The notes: generated by a model not told the origin, from the sequence alone. Shown: positions 16,697-26,652, counted from the stretch's first letter. The stretch: DNA of 64,000 nt from Pseudomonas sp. HMWF032 (GCF_003060885.1 NZ_QAIG01000013.1:46979-110978), one strand, 5' to 3'. A program made the numbers and translations.

Positions 16697-18286
16697 TCAG
16701 CCTTGCGTCGGCAGGGCGGACACTGCCGCTGGCTGCTCACTGGCGGCCAGATCGGCCTTCATCGCCTTGAGCAGGGCGAACATGTACAACAGCAACACCA
16801 CCGAGAAGGGCAATCCCGCCAGCACCACCACGGTTTGCATGGCGGTGAAATTACCGGCGAACAACAGCCCAATGGTCACCAGCGTGATGACCACACTCCA
16901 GAAGATGCGCAGCCAATGCGGAGCGTCTTCGTCCAGCTCGCTGCCCTGACGCGACAGGTTGGCCAGCATCACCGAGCCAGAGTCAGCCGGGGTGAGGAAC
17001 AGCACAAAGCCCACGCAAATCGATACACCGATCACCACCTTGGACCAGGGGTAATGCTCCAGCAGCAGGTAGATGGACATGGCAGGTTGTTCCAGCGCAG
17101 CTTTGCCCAGATCGGTGGCGTTTTGATTCATCACCAGATCCAACGCGCTGTTACCGAAGATCGACAGCCAGGCCAGGGTGAACCCCAGCGGAATCAGCAA
17201 CACGCCACTGACTAACTCGCGAACGGTACGACCACGGGAAATCCGCGCGATAAACATGCCGACAAACGGTGCCCAGGAAATCCACCAGGCCCAGTAGAAC
17301 AGGGTCCACAAGCCCATCCACGCTTCACTCTTGCCGGACTGCCCGGTGTACACATAGAGGTCAAAGGTCTTCAGCACCAAACCGTTGAGGTAGTCACCGA
17401 GGTTTTGCACCAGGCTATTGAGCAAATGCAGGGTGTCGCCGGCCAGCAAGACGAACACCAGCAAGCCACTGAACAGGATGATATTGAGGTTGGACAGGCG
17501 ACGAATGCCCTTCTCCACCCCGGAAACGGCTGCCAGCGTGGCCACAGCGCTCATCACCAGAATCACCGTGAGCAGCGCGCCCTGGCTGTTGGGCATGCCG
17601 AACAGGTACTCCAGGCCGGATGCCACTTGCAGCGAGCCAATGCCGAGGTTGGTCACCAAGCCCAGCAACGTGACGAAGATACCAAAGCAGTCCACCGCAT
17701 TGCCGACCCAGCCACGGGTCAGGCGCTGACCGAATAACGGGTACAACGCCGAGCGCAAGGCCAGAGGCTGTTGATGGCGGTAGGCAAAATACCCCACGGC
17801 CAGACCGACCAGCGCGTAGATCGCCCAGCCGTGCACACCCCAGTGCAGGAAGGTCAGCTGCAGCGCCTGGCGGGCTGCCGAGGCCGTGCCCGGCTCGCCT
17901 TCAGGCGGGTTGTACAAGTGATCAATCGGCTCCGAAGCGGCGAAATACAACAGCGAAATGCCAATCCCCGAAGAGAACAGCATGCCGGCCCACGCCCCAT
18001 AGCTGAACTCCGGGCGCTCGTGGTCAGCCCCCAGGCGCAGATTGCCGTAGCGCGAGCACGCCACGTACAGCACAAAGAACAGATAAGCCCCAATGGCCAG
18101 CATGTAATACCAACCAAAACTGCGCGACAGCCACACCTGGGCTTTGCTCAGCCAGGCACCGGCCGCATCGGGGAAGACGATTAATGCAAGGGTCAGCAGC
18201 AGAATCAACGCTGTCGATCCGTAAAACACAACCGGATTCAAGCGCACCTTCTCAGGGTTTGTTGTTATCAGAGAAGCAGTACTCAT
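16697..18286 (-). CDS. betT: BCCT-family choline transporter
   Basis: 529 aa from the ATG at 18286 (MSTASLITTNPEKVRLNPVV); a longer frame reaches 18409 but the extra residues are not hydrophobic or conserved. Twelve membrane segments; the BCCT signature WTLFYWAWWISWAPFVGMF is present with the downstream RGRTVRELV. Sodium- or proton-driven choline uptake is inferred from its place among the bet genes. The C-terminal tail is short, unlike the ~660-aa osmosensing BetT proteins, so activity may depend less on osmotic stress. Confidence 0.88.
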   Translation of the reverse strand: MSTASLITTNPEKVRLNPVVFYGSTALILLLTLALIVFPDAAGAWLSKAQVWLSRSFGWYYMLAIGAYLFFVLYVACSRYGNLRLGADHERPEFSYGAWAGMLFSSGIGISLLYFAASEPIDHLYNPPEGEPGTASAARQALQLTFLHWGVHGWAIYALVGLAVGYFAYRHQQPLALRSALYPLFGQRLTRGWVGNAVDCFGIFVTLLGLVTNLGIGSLQVASGLEYLFGMPNSQGALLTVILVMSAVATLAAVSGVEKGIRRLSNLNIILFSGLLVFVLLAGDTLHLLNSLVQNLGDYLNGLVLKTFDLYVYTGQSGKSEAWMGLWTLFYWAWWISWAPFVGMFIARISRGRTVRELVSGVLLIPLGFTLAWLSIFGNSALDLVMNQNATDLGKAALEQPAMSIYLLLEHYPWSKVVIGVSICVGFVLFLTPADSGSVMLANLSRQGSELDEDAPHWLRIFWSVVITLVTIGLLFAGNFTAMQTVVVLAGLPFSVVLLLYMFALLKAMKADLAASEQPAAVSALPTQG

Positions 18287-18461
18287 GGTGGAGATGAGCT
18301 CCAAGGCAATGGAAACGAACGCACCGCTGGTTCTGAGACGGCACGCCGGATTGACCCTAACCCGCTGCCGGCACGCTTCTATGGCGGGCCTTACAGCCGG
18401 CTTACCCACTGCGGCGATGTGCCGCAGAAGGGGTCAGTGCGGCGAGCTTATTCTTTGTTGT

Positions 18462-18473
18462 TTGAACGTTCAA
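18462..18473. promoter_or_regulatory. Probable BetI operator between betT and betB
   Basis: TTGAACGTTCAA is a perfect 12-bp palindrome followed by TAAAAATAAA. It resembles the BetI binding site known from enterobacterial bet regions and lies between the divergent betT and betB starts, where one repressor could control both. Confidence 0.65.
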
Positions 18474-18570
18474 TAAAAATAAAGTAGGCTCGTTTTCACC
18501 TTGCCGCACCGGCTTGCAGCGCATGGCCGGCCGCCTGAAACCGAATACACCTATAAGAGAGGACTCACCC

Positions 18571-20043
18571 ATGCCCCGTTTTGACGAACAGCAGCTCTAT
18601 ATCGGAGGCCGTTATGTGGCGGCCAGCAGCGGTGAGACCTTCGACAGCATCAACCCGGCCAACGGTGAAATGCTGGCCAAGGTGCAGCGTGCCAGCCAGG
18701 CGGACGTGGAACTGGCCGTGGCCAGCGCCACCGAAGGCCAGAAAGTGTGGGCCGCGATGACCGCCATGCAGCGCTCGCGCATCCTGCGCAAGGCCGTGGA
18801 CATTCTGCGCGAGCGCAACGATGAGCTGGCCGAACTGGAAACCCTCGACACCGGCAAGCCACTCTCGGAAACGCGCTATGTCGACATCGTCACCGGCGCT
18901 GACGTGCTGGAGTACTACGCCGGGTTGATCCCGGCCATCGAAGGCGAGCAAATCCCGCTGCGCGACACCAGTTTCGTCTACACCCGCCGCGAGCCGCTGG
19001 GCGTGGTGGCCGGTATTGGGGCGTGGAACTACCCAATCCAGATTGCCCTGTGGAAATCCGCCCCGGCCTTGGCCGCCGGCAACGCCATGATCTTCAAACC
19101 GAGCGAAGTGACCTCACTCAGCACACTCAAACTGGCGGAAATTTACACCGCTGCAGGCCTGCCGGATGGCGTGTTCAACGTGCTCACCGGCAGCGGCCGC
19201 GAAGTCGGCCAGTGGCTGACTGAGCACCCAGGCATCGAGAAAATCTCCTTCACCGGCGGTACCGTGACCGGCAAAAAGGTCATGGCCAGCGCCTCCAGCT
19301 CATCACTCAAGGAAGTGACCATGGAGCTGGGTGGCAAGTCGCCCCTGATCATCTTCGAAGACGCCGACCTGGACCGCGCCGCCGACATCGCGGTGATGGC
19401 CAATTTCTACAGCTCCGGGCAGGTCTGCACCAACGGCACGCGCGTGTTTGTGCCGCGCATGTTGCAGGCACGCTTCGAGGCCAAGGTGCTGGAGCGGGTC
19501 AAACGCATTCGCCTGGGCAACCCGCAGGACGACGCCACCAACTTCGGCCCGCTGGTGAGCTTTGCGCACATGGACAGCGTGCTCGGCTATATCGAAAAAG
19601 GCCGCAGTGAAGGTGCTCGCCTGCTGATCGGTGGCCAGCGCGTGACCGAGGGCGAATACGCCAACGGTGCCTACGTCGCCCCTACGGTTTTCACCGACTG
19701 CACCGACGACATGACCATCGTGCGTGAAGAAATCTTCGGCCCGGTGATGAGCATTCTGGTGTACGACACGGAAGAAGAGGTGATCCGCCGCGCCAACGCC
19801 ACCGAGTACGGCTTGGCCGCTGGCGTGGTCACCCGCGACCTGAACCGCGCACACCGGGTGATCCACAAGCTGGAAGCCGGTATTTGCTGGATCAACACCT
19901 GGGGCGAATCACCGGCGGAAATGCCGGTGGGCGGTTACAAGCAATCCGGCGTTGGCCGCGAAAACGGTTTGACCACACTGGCGCACTACACGCGGATCAA
20001 ATCGGTGCAGCTGGAAATGGGCGGCTACACCTCGGTGTTCTGA
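18571..20043 (+). CDS. betB: NAD(P)-dependent betaine aldehyde dehydrogenase
   Basis: 490 aa, usual length. Oxidises betaine aldehyde to glycine betaine in the cytoplasm. Start at 18571 is set by AGAGAGGA nine bases upstream. Catalytic Cys286 (SGQVCTNGTR) and general base Glu252 (TMELGGKSP) are present at the family's standard positions; GIGAWNYPIQIALWKSAPAL and the C-terminal GGYKQSGVGREN are typical. Followed by a REP-like palindrome and betA, so mRNA may be processed or stabilised between them. Confidence 0.96.
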   Translation: MPRFDEQQLYIGGRYVAASSGETFDSINPANGEMLAKVQRASQADVELAVASATEGQKVWAAMTAMQRSRILRKAVDILRERNDELAELETLDTGKPLSETRYVDIVTGADVLEYYAGLIPAIEGEQIPLRDTSFVYTRREPLGVVAGIGAWNYPIQIALWKSAPALAAGNAMIFKPSEVTSLSTLKLAEIYTAAGLPDGVFNVLTGSGREVGQWLTEHPGIEKISFTGGTVTGKKVMASASSSSLKEVTMELGGKSPLIIFEDADLDRAADIAVMANFYSSGQVCTNGTRVFVPRMLQARFEAKVLERVKRIRLGNPQDDATNFGPLVSFAHMDSVLGYIEKGRSEGARLLIGGQRVTEGEYANGAYVAPTVFTDCTDDMTIVREEIFGPVMSILVYDTEEEVIRRANATEYGLAAGVVTRDLNRAHRVIHKLEAGICWINTWGESPAEMPVGGYKQSGVGRENGLTTLAHYTRIKSVQLEMGGYTSVF

Positions 20044-20052
20044 GCACTGTGT

Positions 20053-20119
20053 TGTGGGAGGGGCTTTAGCCGCGAAAGGTGTCGCGGATAAAGCGGAACG
20101 CCGCTCGGCCGCTCCCACA
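20053..20119. repeat. REP-like palindrome between betB and betA
   Basis: TGTGGGAG at 20053-20060 pairs with CTCCCACA at 20112-20119, enclosing a GC-rich interior with GGCTTTAGCCGCGAA. This is the familiar Pseudomonas intergenic GTGGGAG...CTCCCAC repeat. Confidence 0.7.
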
Positions 20120-20173
20120 GACCGACGGCTATCCATACGGCAGCCCGATCACCCGGTCTTCACCGCCCCGTAG

Positions 20174-20190
20174 CCCGGATGCAATCCGGG
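20174..20190. repeat. Small REP-like hairpin CCCGGAT-GCA-ATCCGGG
   Basis: A 7-bp perfect stem with a 3-base loop in the sequence GTAGCCCGGATGCAATCCGG, a widespread short intergenic repeat in pseudomonads, 47 bases upstream of betA. Confidence 0.6.
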
Positions 20191-20237
20191 AACAGTTATC
20201 GCGTTTTCTCCGGAGAGATCCGGCCACAGGAGCGTTT

Positions 20238-21926
20238 ATGCCCCAAGAATTCGATTACATCATCATCGGCGCCGGCTCGGCCGGTAACGTATTGGCCACC
20301 CGCCTGACCGAAGACGCTGACGTCAGCGTACTGCTGCTCGAAGCCGGCGGCCCCGACTATCGCCTGGACTTCCGCACGCAGATGCCCGCTGCCCTGGCCT
20401 ATCCCCTGCAAGGCCGGCGCTACAACTGGGCCTACCTGACCGACCCCGAGCCGCACATGAACAACCGCCGCATGGAATGCGGTCGCGGCAAAGGCCTGGG
20501 CGGCTCATCGCTGATCAACGGCATGTGTTACATCCGTGGCAATGCCATGGACTACGACGGCTGGGCCAAGGAGAAAGGCCTGGAAGACTGGAGTTATCTG
20601 GATTGCCTGCCGTATTTCCGCAAGGCCGAAACCCGTGACATCGGCGCCAATGATTACCACGGCGGCGAAGGCCCAGTGTCGGTCACCACCCCTAAAAACG
20701 GCAATAACCCGCTGTTCCACGCCATGGTCGAAGCCGGCGTGCAGGCCGGTTACCCGCGTACCGACGACCTCAACGGCTACCAGCAGGAAGGCTTCGGCCC
20801 GATGGACCGCACCGTTACGCCCCAGGGCCGGCGTTCCAGCACTGCGCGTGGTTACCTCGACCAAGCCCGCCAGCGGTCGAACCTGACCATCGTCACCCAT
20901 GCCCTGACCGATCGCATTCTGTTCAACGGCAAGCGGGCCATTGGCGCGACCTACCTGGTGGGTGACAGCAACACCCCGCACATTGCCAAGGCCCGTCGCG
21001 AAGTGTTGCTGTGCAGCGGCGCAATTGCCTCGCCGCAAATTCTTCAGCGCTCCGGCGTCGGCCCAGCCGCCCTCCTGAATGAACTGGGAATCCCCGTGGT
21101 CCATGACCTACCGGGCGTTGGCCAGAACCTGCAGGACCACCTCGAGTTGTACCTGCAATACGCCTGCAAAGAACCGGTGTCGCTGTACCCGGCGCTGCAA
21201 TGGTGGAACCAGCCCACCATCGGCGCGCAGTGGCTGTTCCAAGGCAAGGGCATTGGTGCCAGCAACCAGTTCGAGGCCGGCGGCTTTATCCGCTCCAGCG
21301 CCGAATTCGAGTGGCCAAATATCCAATATCACTTCCTGCCCGTGGCGATTAACTACAACGGCAGCAACGCGGTTAAAGAACACGGTTTCCAGGCGCACAT
21401 GGGTTCCATGCGCTCGCCGAGCCGTGGGCGCATTCAGGTCAAATCCAAAGACCCGCGCCAGCACCCAAGCATTCTGTTCAACTACATGGCCAGCGAACAG
21501 GACTGGCGCGAGTTCCGTGATGGCATCCGCATCACCCGCGAAATCATGGCGCAGGCGGCGCTGGACCCGTACCGCGGTCGCGAAATCAGCCCCGGCAAGG
21601 ATGTGCAGAGCGACGCCGAACTGGATGCCTTTATTCGCGAACACGCGGAAACGGCCTACCACCCGTCGTGTTCCTGCAAAATGGGCGAAGACGACATGGC
21701 CGTGGTCGACAGTCAGGGCCGGGTGCACGGCCTCGACGGCCTGCGTGTGGTGGATGCCTCGATCATGCCGCTGATCGTCACTGGTAACCTCAACGCGCCG
21801 ACCATCATGATGGCCGAGAAAATCGCCGACAAAATCCGTGGCCGCGCCCCGCTGCCACGCAGCACCGCGCCCTATTTCGTCGCGGGTAATGCCGCCGTGC
21901 GTGGCACCGCGCAACGCTCCGCCTAA
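20238..21926 (+). CDS. betA: Choline dehydrogenase (GMC oxidoreductase)
   Basis: 562 aa from 20238, with CAGGAGC as ribosome site; the longer frame upstream runs through the repeats and is not coding. FAD-dependent, membrane-associated; oxidises choline to betaine aldehyde. The dinucleotide fold YIIIGAGSAGNVLATRL starts at residue 5; GMC blocks GRGKGLGGSSLINGM, YHPSCSCKMG (active-site His) and GNLNAPTIMMAEKIAD are intact. Co-directional with betB, which consumes its product. Confidence 0.96.
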   Translation: MPQEFDYIIIGAGSAGNVLATRLTEDADVSVLLLEAGGPDYRLDFRTQMPAALAYPLQGRRYNWAYLTDPEPHMNNRRMECGRGKGLGGSSLINGMCYIRGNAMDYDGWAKEKGLEDWSYLDCLPYFRKAETRDIGANDYHGGEGPVSVTTPKNGNNPLFHAMVEAGVQAGYPRTDDLNGYQQEGFGPMDRTVTPQGRRSSTARGYLDQARQRSNLTIVTHALTDRILFNGKRAIGATYLVGDSNTPHIAKARREVLLCSGAIASPQILQRSGVGPAALLNELGIPVVHDLPGVGQNLQDHLELYLQYACKEPVSLYPALQWWNQPTIGAQWLFQGKGIGASNQFEAGGFIRSSAEFEWPNIQYHFLPVAINYNGSNAVKEHGFQAHMGSMRSPSRGRIQVKSKDPRQHPSILFNYMASEQDWREFRDGIRITREIMAQAALDPYRGREISPGKDVQSDAELDAFIREHAETAYHPSCSCKMGEDDMAVVDSQGRVHGLDGLRVVDASIMPLIVTGNLNAPTIMMAEKIADKIRGRAPLPRSTAPYFVAGNAAVRGTAQRSA

Positions 21927-22136
21927 AGCGGCGCACGCGCCTCAACGCCGCAGGGGCTCCGCCGCTGCGGCGCTGTCATATAAAGGCACGGCACGGCGCG
22001 ATCGGCCGCCCATTGCGCCAGCCTTTAGCGAAGTGAAACCACAGGCGGCTTGATGCTGCAGGCGAAGGGCGTCGATAATGCGCAGTTTTCAACCAGCGCC
22101 ATTGTGCGCCGCCGCCACCGGCCGACCGAGCAGACC

Positions 22137-23876
22137 ATGAAAGACAGCATTCGCCACCTGATCCAGCACGCCCTGACCCGCCTCACTGCCGACGGCGTGC
22201 TGCCGGAGGGCCTGACTCCGGCCATTCAGGTGGAGAACACCAAGGACAAGGCCAACGGTGATTTCGCCAGCAACATCGCCATGATGCTGGCCAAGCCGGC
22301 GGGCATGAAGCCGCGCGACCTGGCCGAAAAGCTGATCGCTGCACTGCCGGCCGACGATGGCATCAGCAAGGTCGAAATTGCCGGGCCGGGCTTTCTCAAC
22401 TTCTTCCAAAACACCCAGGCACTGGCCGCGCGCCTGGATGCGCTGCTCACCGATGCCAAGCTGGGTGTACGCAAGGCCGGTTCGGCGCAGCGTGTGGTGG
22501 TCGACTTGTCCGCCCCCAACCTGGCCAAAGAGATGCACGTCGGCCATCTGCGCTCGACCATCATCGGTGATGGTGTGGCACGGGTGCTGGAGTTTCTCGG
22601 CGACGAGGTGATCCGCCAGAACCACGTCGGCGACTGGGGCACTCAGTTCGGCATGTTGCTGGCCTATATGCAGGAAAACCCGGCAGCCGCCGAAAGCGAG
22701 CTGGCCGACCTGGAAGGCTTCTACCGCGCGGCGAAAAAACGCTTCGATGATTCCCCGGAGTTCGCCGAACGCGCCCGTGAGCTGGTGGTGCAGCTGCAAG
22801 CCGGCGACGCTGAGTGCCTGCGCCTGTGGCACCGTTTCAACGACATTTCCCTGAGCCACTGCCAGGCGCTGTATGACCGCCTGGGCGTGAAACTGAGCAT
22901 GACCGACGTCAAGGGTGAGAGCGCTTACAACGACGATTTGGCCAACGTGGTCGCCGACCTCAAGGCCAAGGGCCTGTTGACCGAAGACAACGGCGCGCAG
23001 TGCGTGTTTATGGACGCGTTCACAAACGCCGAAGGCAATCCGCTGCCGCTGATCGTGCAGAAGGCTGGCGGCGGCTACCTGTACGCCACCACCGACCTGG
23101 CCGCCACGCGCTACCGCGCCAATGTGCTGAAGGCCGACCGCGTGCTGTATTTCGTCGACCAACGCCAGGCGCTGCACTTCCAAATGGTCTTCGCCGCTGC
23201 GCGCCTGGCCGGTTTCGTCCCCGCCGCAATGCAGATGGAACACATGGGCTTCGGCACCATGAACGGCGCCGACGGCCGCCCATTCAAAACCCGCGACGGC
23301 GGCACCGTAAAGCTGGTCGACCTGCTCGATGAAGCCGAAGAGCGCGCCTACGCGCTGGTCAAAGGCAAGAACCCTGAACTGGACGACGCCGAGCTGCGCC
23401 AGATCGCCCGCGCTGTGGGTATTGGCGCAGTGAAATACGCTGACCTGTCCAAGCACCGCACCAGTGACTACCGCTTCAATTTCGAGCTGATGCTGAGCTT
23501 CGAGGGCAACACCGCGCCTTACCTGCTCTACGCCTACACCCGTGTGGCCAGCGTGCTGCGCAAAGTAGGCAAGGGCTTTGATGAGCTGGACGGCCAGCTG
23601 GACCTGCAGGCCGCCCAGGAAATCGACCTGGCCGGCAAACTCGCACAATTCGCGGAAGTGCTCGGCGGCGTTGCCGACAAGGGCGAGCCGCACCTGCTGT
23701 GCGCCTACCTGTATGACCTGGCCGGGCTGTTCTCCAGCTTCTACGAGAATTGCCCGATCCTCGCCGCCGAGGACGATGGCGTGCGCAACAGCCGCCTGCG
23801 CCTGGCCGCCCTCACAGGTCGCACCCTGCAGCAGGGTCTGCAGCTGCTCGGTCTGGAAACCCTGGAGCGCATGTAA
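22137..23876 (+). CDS. argS: Arginyl-tRNA synthetase
   Basis: 579 aa class I synthetase charging tRNA-Arg. Start at 22137 (MKDSIRHLIQ) rather than the longer frame upstream. N-terminal additional domain (NTKDKANGDFASNIAMMLAK), the HIGH signature as HVGH at 134-137, and a C-terminal anticodon-binding domain ending LQLLGLETLERM. Full length. The next gene starts on the base after the stop. Confidence 0.97.
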   Translation: MKDSIRHLIQHALTRLTADGVLPEGLTPAIQVENTKDKANGDFASNIAMMLAKPAGMKPRDLAEKLIAALPADDGISKVEIAGPGFLNFFQNTQALAARLDALLTDAKLGVRKAGSAQRVVVDLSAPNLAKEMHVGHLRSTIIGDGVARVLEFLGDEVIRQNHVGDWGTQFGMLLAYMQENPAAAESELADLEGFYRAAKKRFDDSPEFAERARELVVQLQAGDAECLRLWHRFNDISLSHCQALYDRLGVKLSMTDVKGESAYNDDLANVVADLKAKGLLTEDNGAQCVFMDAFTNAEGNPLPLIVQKAGGGYLYATTDLAATRYRANVLKADRVLYFVDQRQALHFQMVFAAARLAGFVPAAMQMEHMGFGTMNGADGRPFKTRDGGTVKLVDLLDEAEERAYALVKGKNPELDDAELRQIARAVGIGAVKYADLSKHRTSDYRFNFELMLSFEGNTAPYLLYAYTRVASVLRKVGKGFDELDGQLDLQAAQEIDLAGKLAQFAEVLGGVADKGEPHLLCAYLYDLAGLFSSFYENCPILAAEDDGVRNSRLRLAALTGRTLQQGLQLLGLETLERM

Positions 23877-24554
23877 GTGGCGGCCAAGAAGAAGCCCGCC
23901 GCCAAACGCGGCGCCAGCCGCTACCAGGCACCGGCGAAAAAGCCGGTGCCTGGCTGGTTCTGGCTGGTCAGTGGTTTGGTGATCGGCGGCTTCATGGTGT
24001 TTCTGTTCAGCCTGGAGCCGGGCCGCGATGAAATCAAACGCGACAAGCCCGAACAGGCCAAGCAGCAAGCCAAGCCCACCGCGCAGCCGGCCGACGACAA
24101 GGAACCGGCCAAACCCAAATACGACTTCTACACCCTGCTGCCAGAATCAGAAGTGATCCTGCCGCCACAAGCCATCGAACAGCCCGCCGCCGTGCCTGAG
24201 CCCAAACCGGTCAGCCCGGAAGAAGCCGCAAAAATCGACGCCGCCCGCGCCGAAGCAGCGCTCAATGGCGAGGTGCCGCCACCGCCGCCGGTGGTGGCCA
24301 AGGGACCGGTCAGCTCGCAGTTCTTCCTCCAGGCCGGCTCGTTCCGCCGCAAGGAGGACGCCGACGCCCTGCGCGCGCAGATCATCCTGCTCGGCCAGAA
24401 CGTGCAGGTGGAATCCGGCAAGGTACGCGAGGAAACCTGGCACCGCGTGCTGGTCGGGCCTTTTGCCACCCGCGAACAGCTTGGCCAGGCGCAGAAATCG
24501 CTGGCGGGCAGTGGCTTCAGCAATCTGTTGTTACAGCAGCGCCAGGTGCAGTAG
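23877..24554 (+). CDS. SPOR-domain membrane protein (FtsN-like)
   Basis: 225 aa from a GTG start immediately after argS. Bitopic: a basic cytoplasmic tail (AAKKKPAAKRGASRYQAP), one membrane segment at about 24-43, a Pro/Ala/Glu-rich periplasmic linker, and a C-terminal SPOR domain from ~142 (SSQFFLQAGSFRRKEDADAL ... WHRVLVGPFATREQL). SPOR domains bind denuded septal peptidoglycan, so a role in division is likely. The argS-SPOR-hslV order is common in Pseudomonas. A hairpin (GCGCCGGCT/AGCCGGCGC, 24602-24634) lies between it and hslV. Confidence 0.9.
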   Translation: MAAKKKPAAKRGASRYQAPAKKPVPGWFWLVSGLVIGGFMVFLFSLEPGRDEIKRDKPEQAKQQAKPTAQPADDKEPAKPKYDFYTLLPESEVILPPQAIEQPAAVPEPKPVSPEEAAKIDAARAEAALNGEVPPPPPVVAKGPVSSQFFLQAGSFRRKEDADALRAQIILLGQNVQVESGKVREETWHRVLVGPFATREQLGQAQKSLAGSGFSNLLLQQRQVQ

Positions 24555-24695
24555 ACCCGCGCCAGACAAGCCCTGCGACCCTATCAGCTGACTATTTGTC
24601 GGCGCCGGCTGCACACAGGGCTTGAAGCCGGCGCGCTCAGCCCCCACTTCACTCGGCATTGGGCACTTTCGCCCCGCTGCGTGGAGACTCTCCCC

Positions 24696-25226
24696 TTGAC
24701 CACCATCGTTTCAGTGCGCCGCAACGGCAAAGTCGTCATGGGCGGCGACGGCCAGGTGTCCCTCGGCAATACCGTGATGAAAGGCAACGCGAAAAAAGTG
24801 CGCCGCCTGTACCACGGCCAGGTGCTGGCCGGCTTCGCCGGTGCCACCGCCGATGCCTTTACCCTGTTTGAACGCTTTGAAGGCCAGCTTGAAAAGCATC
24901 AAGGTCATCTGGTGCGCGCTGCCGTCGAGTTGGCCAAAGACTGGCGCACCGATCGCTCGCTGAGCCGCCTGGAAGCCATGCTGGCTGTAGCAAACAAGGA
25001 CGCCTCGCTGATCATCACCGGCAACGGTGACGTGGTGGAGCCCGAGCATGGCCTGATCGCCATGGGCTCCGGCGGTGGCTTCGCCCAAGCGGCGGCCATG
25101 GCCCTGCTGCAAAAAACCGACCTGAGCGCCCGTGAAATCACCGAAACCGCGCTGAACATTGCCGGCTCCATTTGTGTCTTCACTAACCAAACCCTGACTA
25201 TCGAAGAAGAAGACTGCGCCGAGTAA
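24696..25226 (+). CDS. hslV: ATP-dependent protease proteolytic subunit HslV
   Basis: 176 aa threonine peptidase of the proteasome-like HslUV complex. I place the start at TTG 24696, giving M-TTIVSVRRNGKVVMGGDGQ so that catalytic Thr is exposed after Met removal; GGAG lies 10 bases upstream. An ATG 15 bases earlier (METLPL) would bury the Thr. Conserved GNTVMKGNAKKVRRLYHGQV and GSGGGFAQAAAMAL are present. 27 bp before hslU. Confidence 0.95.
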   Translation: MTTIVSVRRNGKVVMGGDGQVSLGNTVMKGNAKKVRRLYHGQVLAGFAGATADAFTLFERFEGQLEKHQGHLVRAAVELAKDWRTDRSLSRLEAMLAVANKDASLIITGNGDVVEPEHGLIAMGSGGGFAQAAAMALLQKTDLSAREITETALNIAGSICVFTNQTLTIEEEDCAE

Positions 25227-25253
25227 GCGCGCCTTCTTCTGGAGTAAACCCGC

Positions 25254-26594
25254 ATGTCCATGACGCCCCGCGAGATCGTTCACGAACTCAACCGCCACAT
25301 CATCGGTCAGGACGACGCCAAGCGCGCCGTGGCCATCGCCCTGCGCAACCGCTGGCGGCGCATGCAGCTGCCGCTTGAGCTGCGCACTGAAGTGACGCCA
25401 AAGAACATCCTGATGATCGGCCCCACCGGCGTCGGCAAAACCGAGATCGCCCGCCGCCTGGCCAAGCTGGCCAATGCTCCGTTTATCAAGGTGGAAGCGA
25501 CCAAGTTCACCGAGGTTGGCTATGTCGGCCGTGATGTCGAGTCGATCATCCGTGACCTCGCCGATGCCGCGATCAAGATGCTGCGCGAGCAGGAGATGAT
25601 CAAGGTCCGCCACCGCGCCGAAGACGCCGCCGAAGAGCGCATCCTCGACGCCCTGCTGCCACCCGCCCGCACCGGCTTCAATGAAGAGGCCGCGCCAGCC
25701 AGCGACTCCAACACCCGTCAGCTGTTCCGCAAGCGCCTGCGCGAGGGCCAGCTGGATGACAAGGACATCGAAATCGAAGTGGCCGACGCTCCGGCCGGCA
25801 TCGAAATCATGACCCCACCGGGCATGGAAGAGATGACCAACCAGCTGCAAAGCCTGTTTTCCAACATGGGCAAAGGCAAACGCAAGAGCCGCAAGCTCAA
25901 GGTCAACGAAGCCCTGAAGATGGTGCGCGACGAAGAGGCCGCGCGCCTGGTCAACGAAGACGAACTCAAGGCGCAGGCGCTGGAAGCTGTCGAACAAAAC
26001 GGCATCGTGTTTATCGACGAAATCGACAAAGTGGCCAAGCGCGGCAACGTCGGTGGCGCGGATGTGTCCCGCGAAGGCGTACAACGCGACCTGCTGCCGC
26101 TGATCGAAGGCTGCACGGTGAACACCAAGCTGGGCATGGTGAAAACCGACCACATTCTGTTTATCGCCTCCGGCGCGTTCCACCTGAGCAAGCCAAGCGA
26201 CCTGGTGCCCGAACTGCAAGGCCGCCTGCCGATTCGCGTCGAGCTGAAAGCCCTGACCCCACAAGATTTCGAGCGCATCCTCACCGAGCCACACGCCTCG
26301 CTCACCGAGCAATATGCCGCGCTGCTGAACACCGAAGGCCTGGGCATCCAGTTCGTCGCCGAAGGCATCAAGCGCATCGCCGAGATTGCCTATCAGGTCA
26401 ACGAGAAAACCGAGAACATCGGCGCGCGCCGCCTGCACACCCTGCTCGAACGCCTGCTGGAAGAAGTCTCCTTCAGCGCCGGCGACCTGGCCGGCCAGCA
26501 GAATGGCGCACCGATCGTGATCGACGCGGCCTACGTCAACAGCCACCTCGGTGAACTGGCGCAGGACGAAGACCTCTCGCGCTATATTCTGTAG
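25254..26594 (+). CDS. hslU: HslU AAA+ unfoldase
   Basis: 446 aa ATPase that unfolds substrates into HslV. Walker A GPTGVGKT at 56-63, Walker B VFIDEIDKVAKR near 250, the pore motif GYVGRDVESIIRDL, the inserted I-domain (~110-240) and the C-terminal RYIL tail that docks into HslV are all present. Co-transcribed with hslV. Confidence 0.97.
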   Translation: MSMTPREIVHELNRHIIGQDDAKRAVAIALRNRWRRMQLPLELRTEVTPKNILMIGPTGVGKTEIARRLAKLANAPFIKVEATKFTEVGYVGRDVESIIRDLADAAIKMLREQEMIKVRHRAEDAAEERILDALLPPARTGFNEEAAPASDSNTRQLFRKRLREGQLDDKDIEIEVADAPAGIEIMTPPGMEEMTNQLQSLFSNMGKGKRKSRKLKVNEALKMVRDEEAARLVNEDELKAQALEAVEQNGIVFIDEIDKVAKRGNVGGADVSREGVQRDLLPLIEGCTVNTKLGMVKTDHILFIASGAFHLSKPSDLVPELQGRLPIRVELKALTPQDFERILTEPHASLTEQYAALLNTEGLGIQFVAEGIKRIAEIAYQVNEKTENIGARRLHTLLERLLEEVSFSAGDLAGQQNGAPIVIDAAYVNSHLGELAQDEDLSRYIL

Positions 26595-26604
26595 CGCGCC
26601 CCAC

Positions 26605-26633
26605 CCCTGGCCCGGATGCGCTCCAGGCCAGGG
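26605..26633. repeat. Inverted repeat CCCTGGCC/GGCCAGGG downstream of hslU
   Basis: Perfect 8-bp stem with a 13-base loop containing CCGGATGCG, in the 58-bp gap between hslU and the DUF971 gene. No T-run; resembles a REP-like element more than a terminator. Confidence 0.5.
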
Positions 26634-26652
26634 AACCATTGAGGAAGCGAGC

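Noticed and set aside
20079..20237. N-terminal extension of betA
   Set aside because: The frame passes through two REP-like palindromes; the standard BetA N-terminus starts at 20238 with a good ribosome site.
22089..24068. 659-codon open frame on the minus strand opposite argS
   Set aside because: Antisense shadow of a high-GC gene: argS is certain on the plus strand, and the minus translation is His/Gln/Val-rich without domains.
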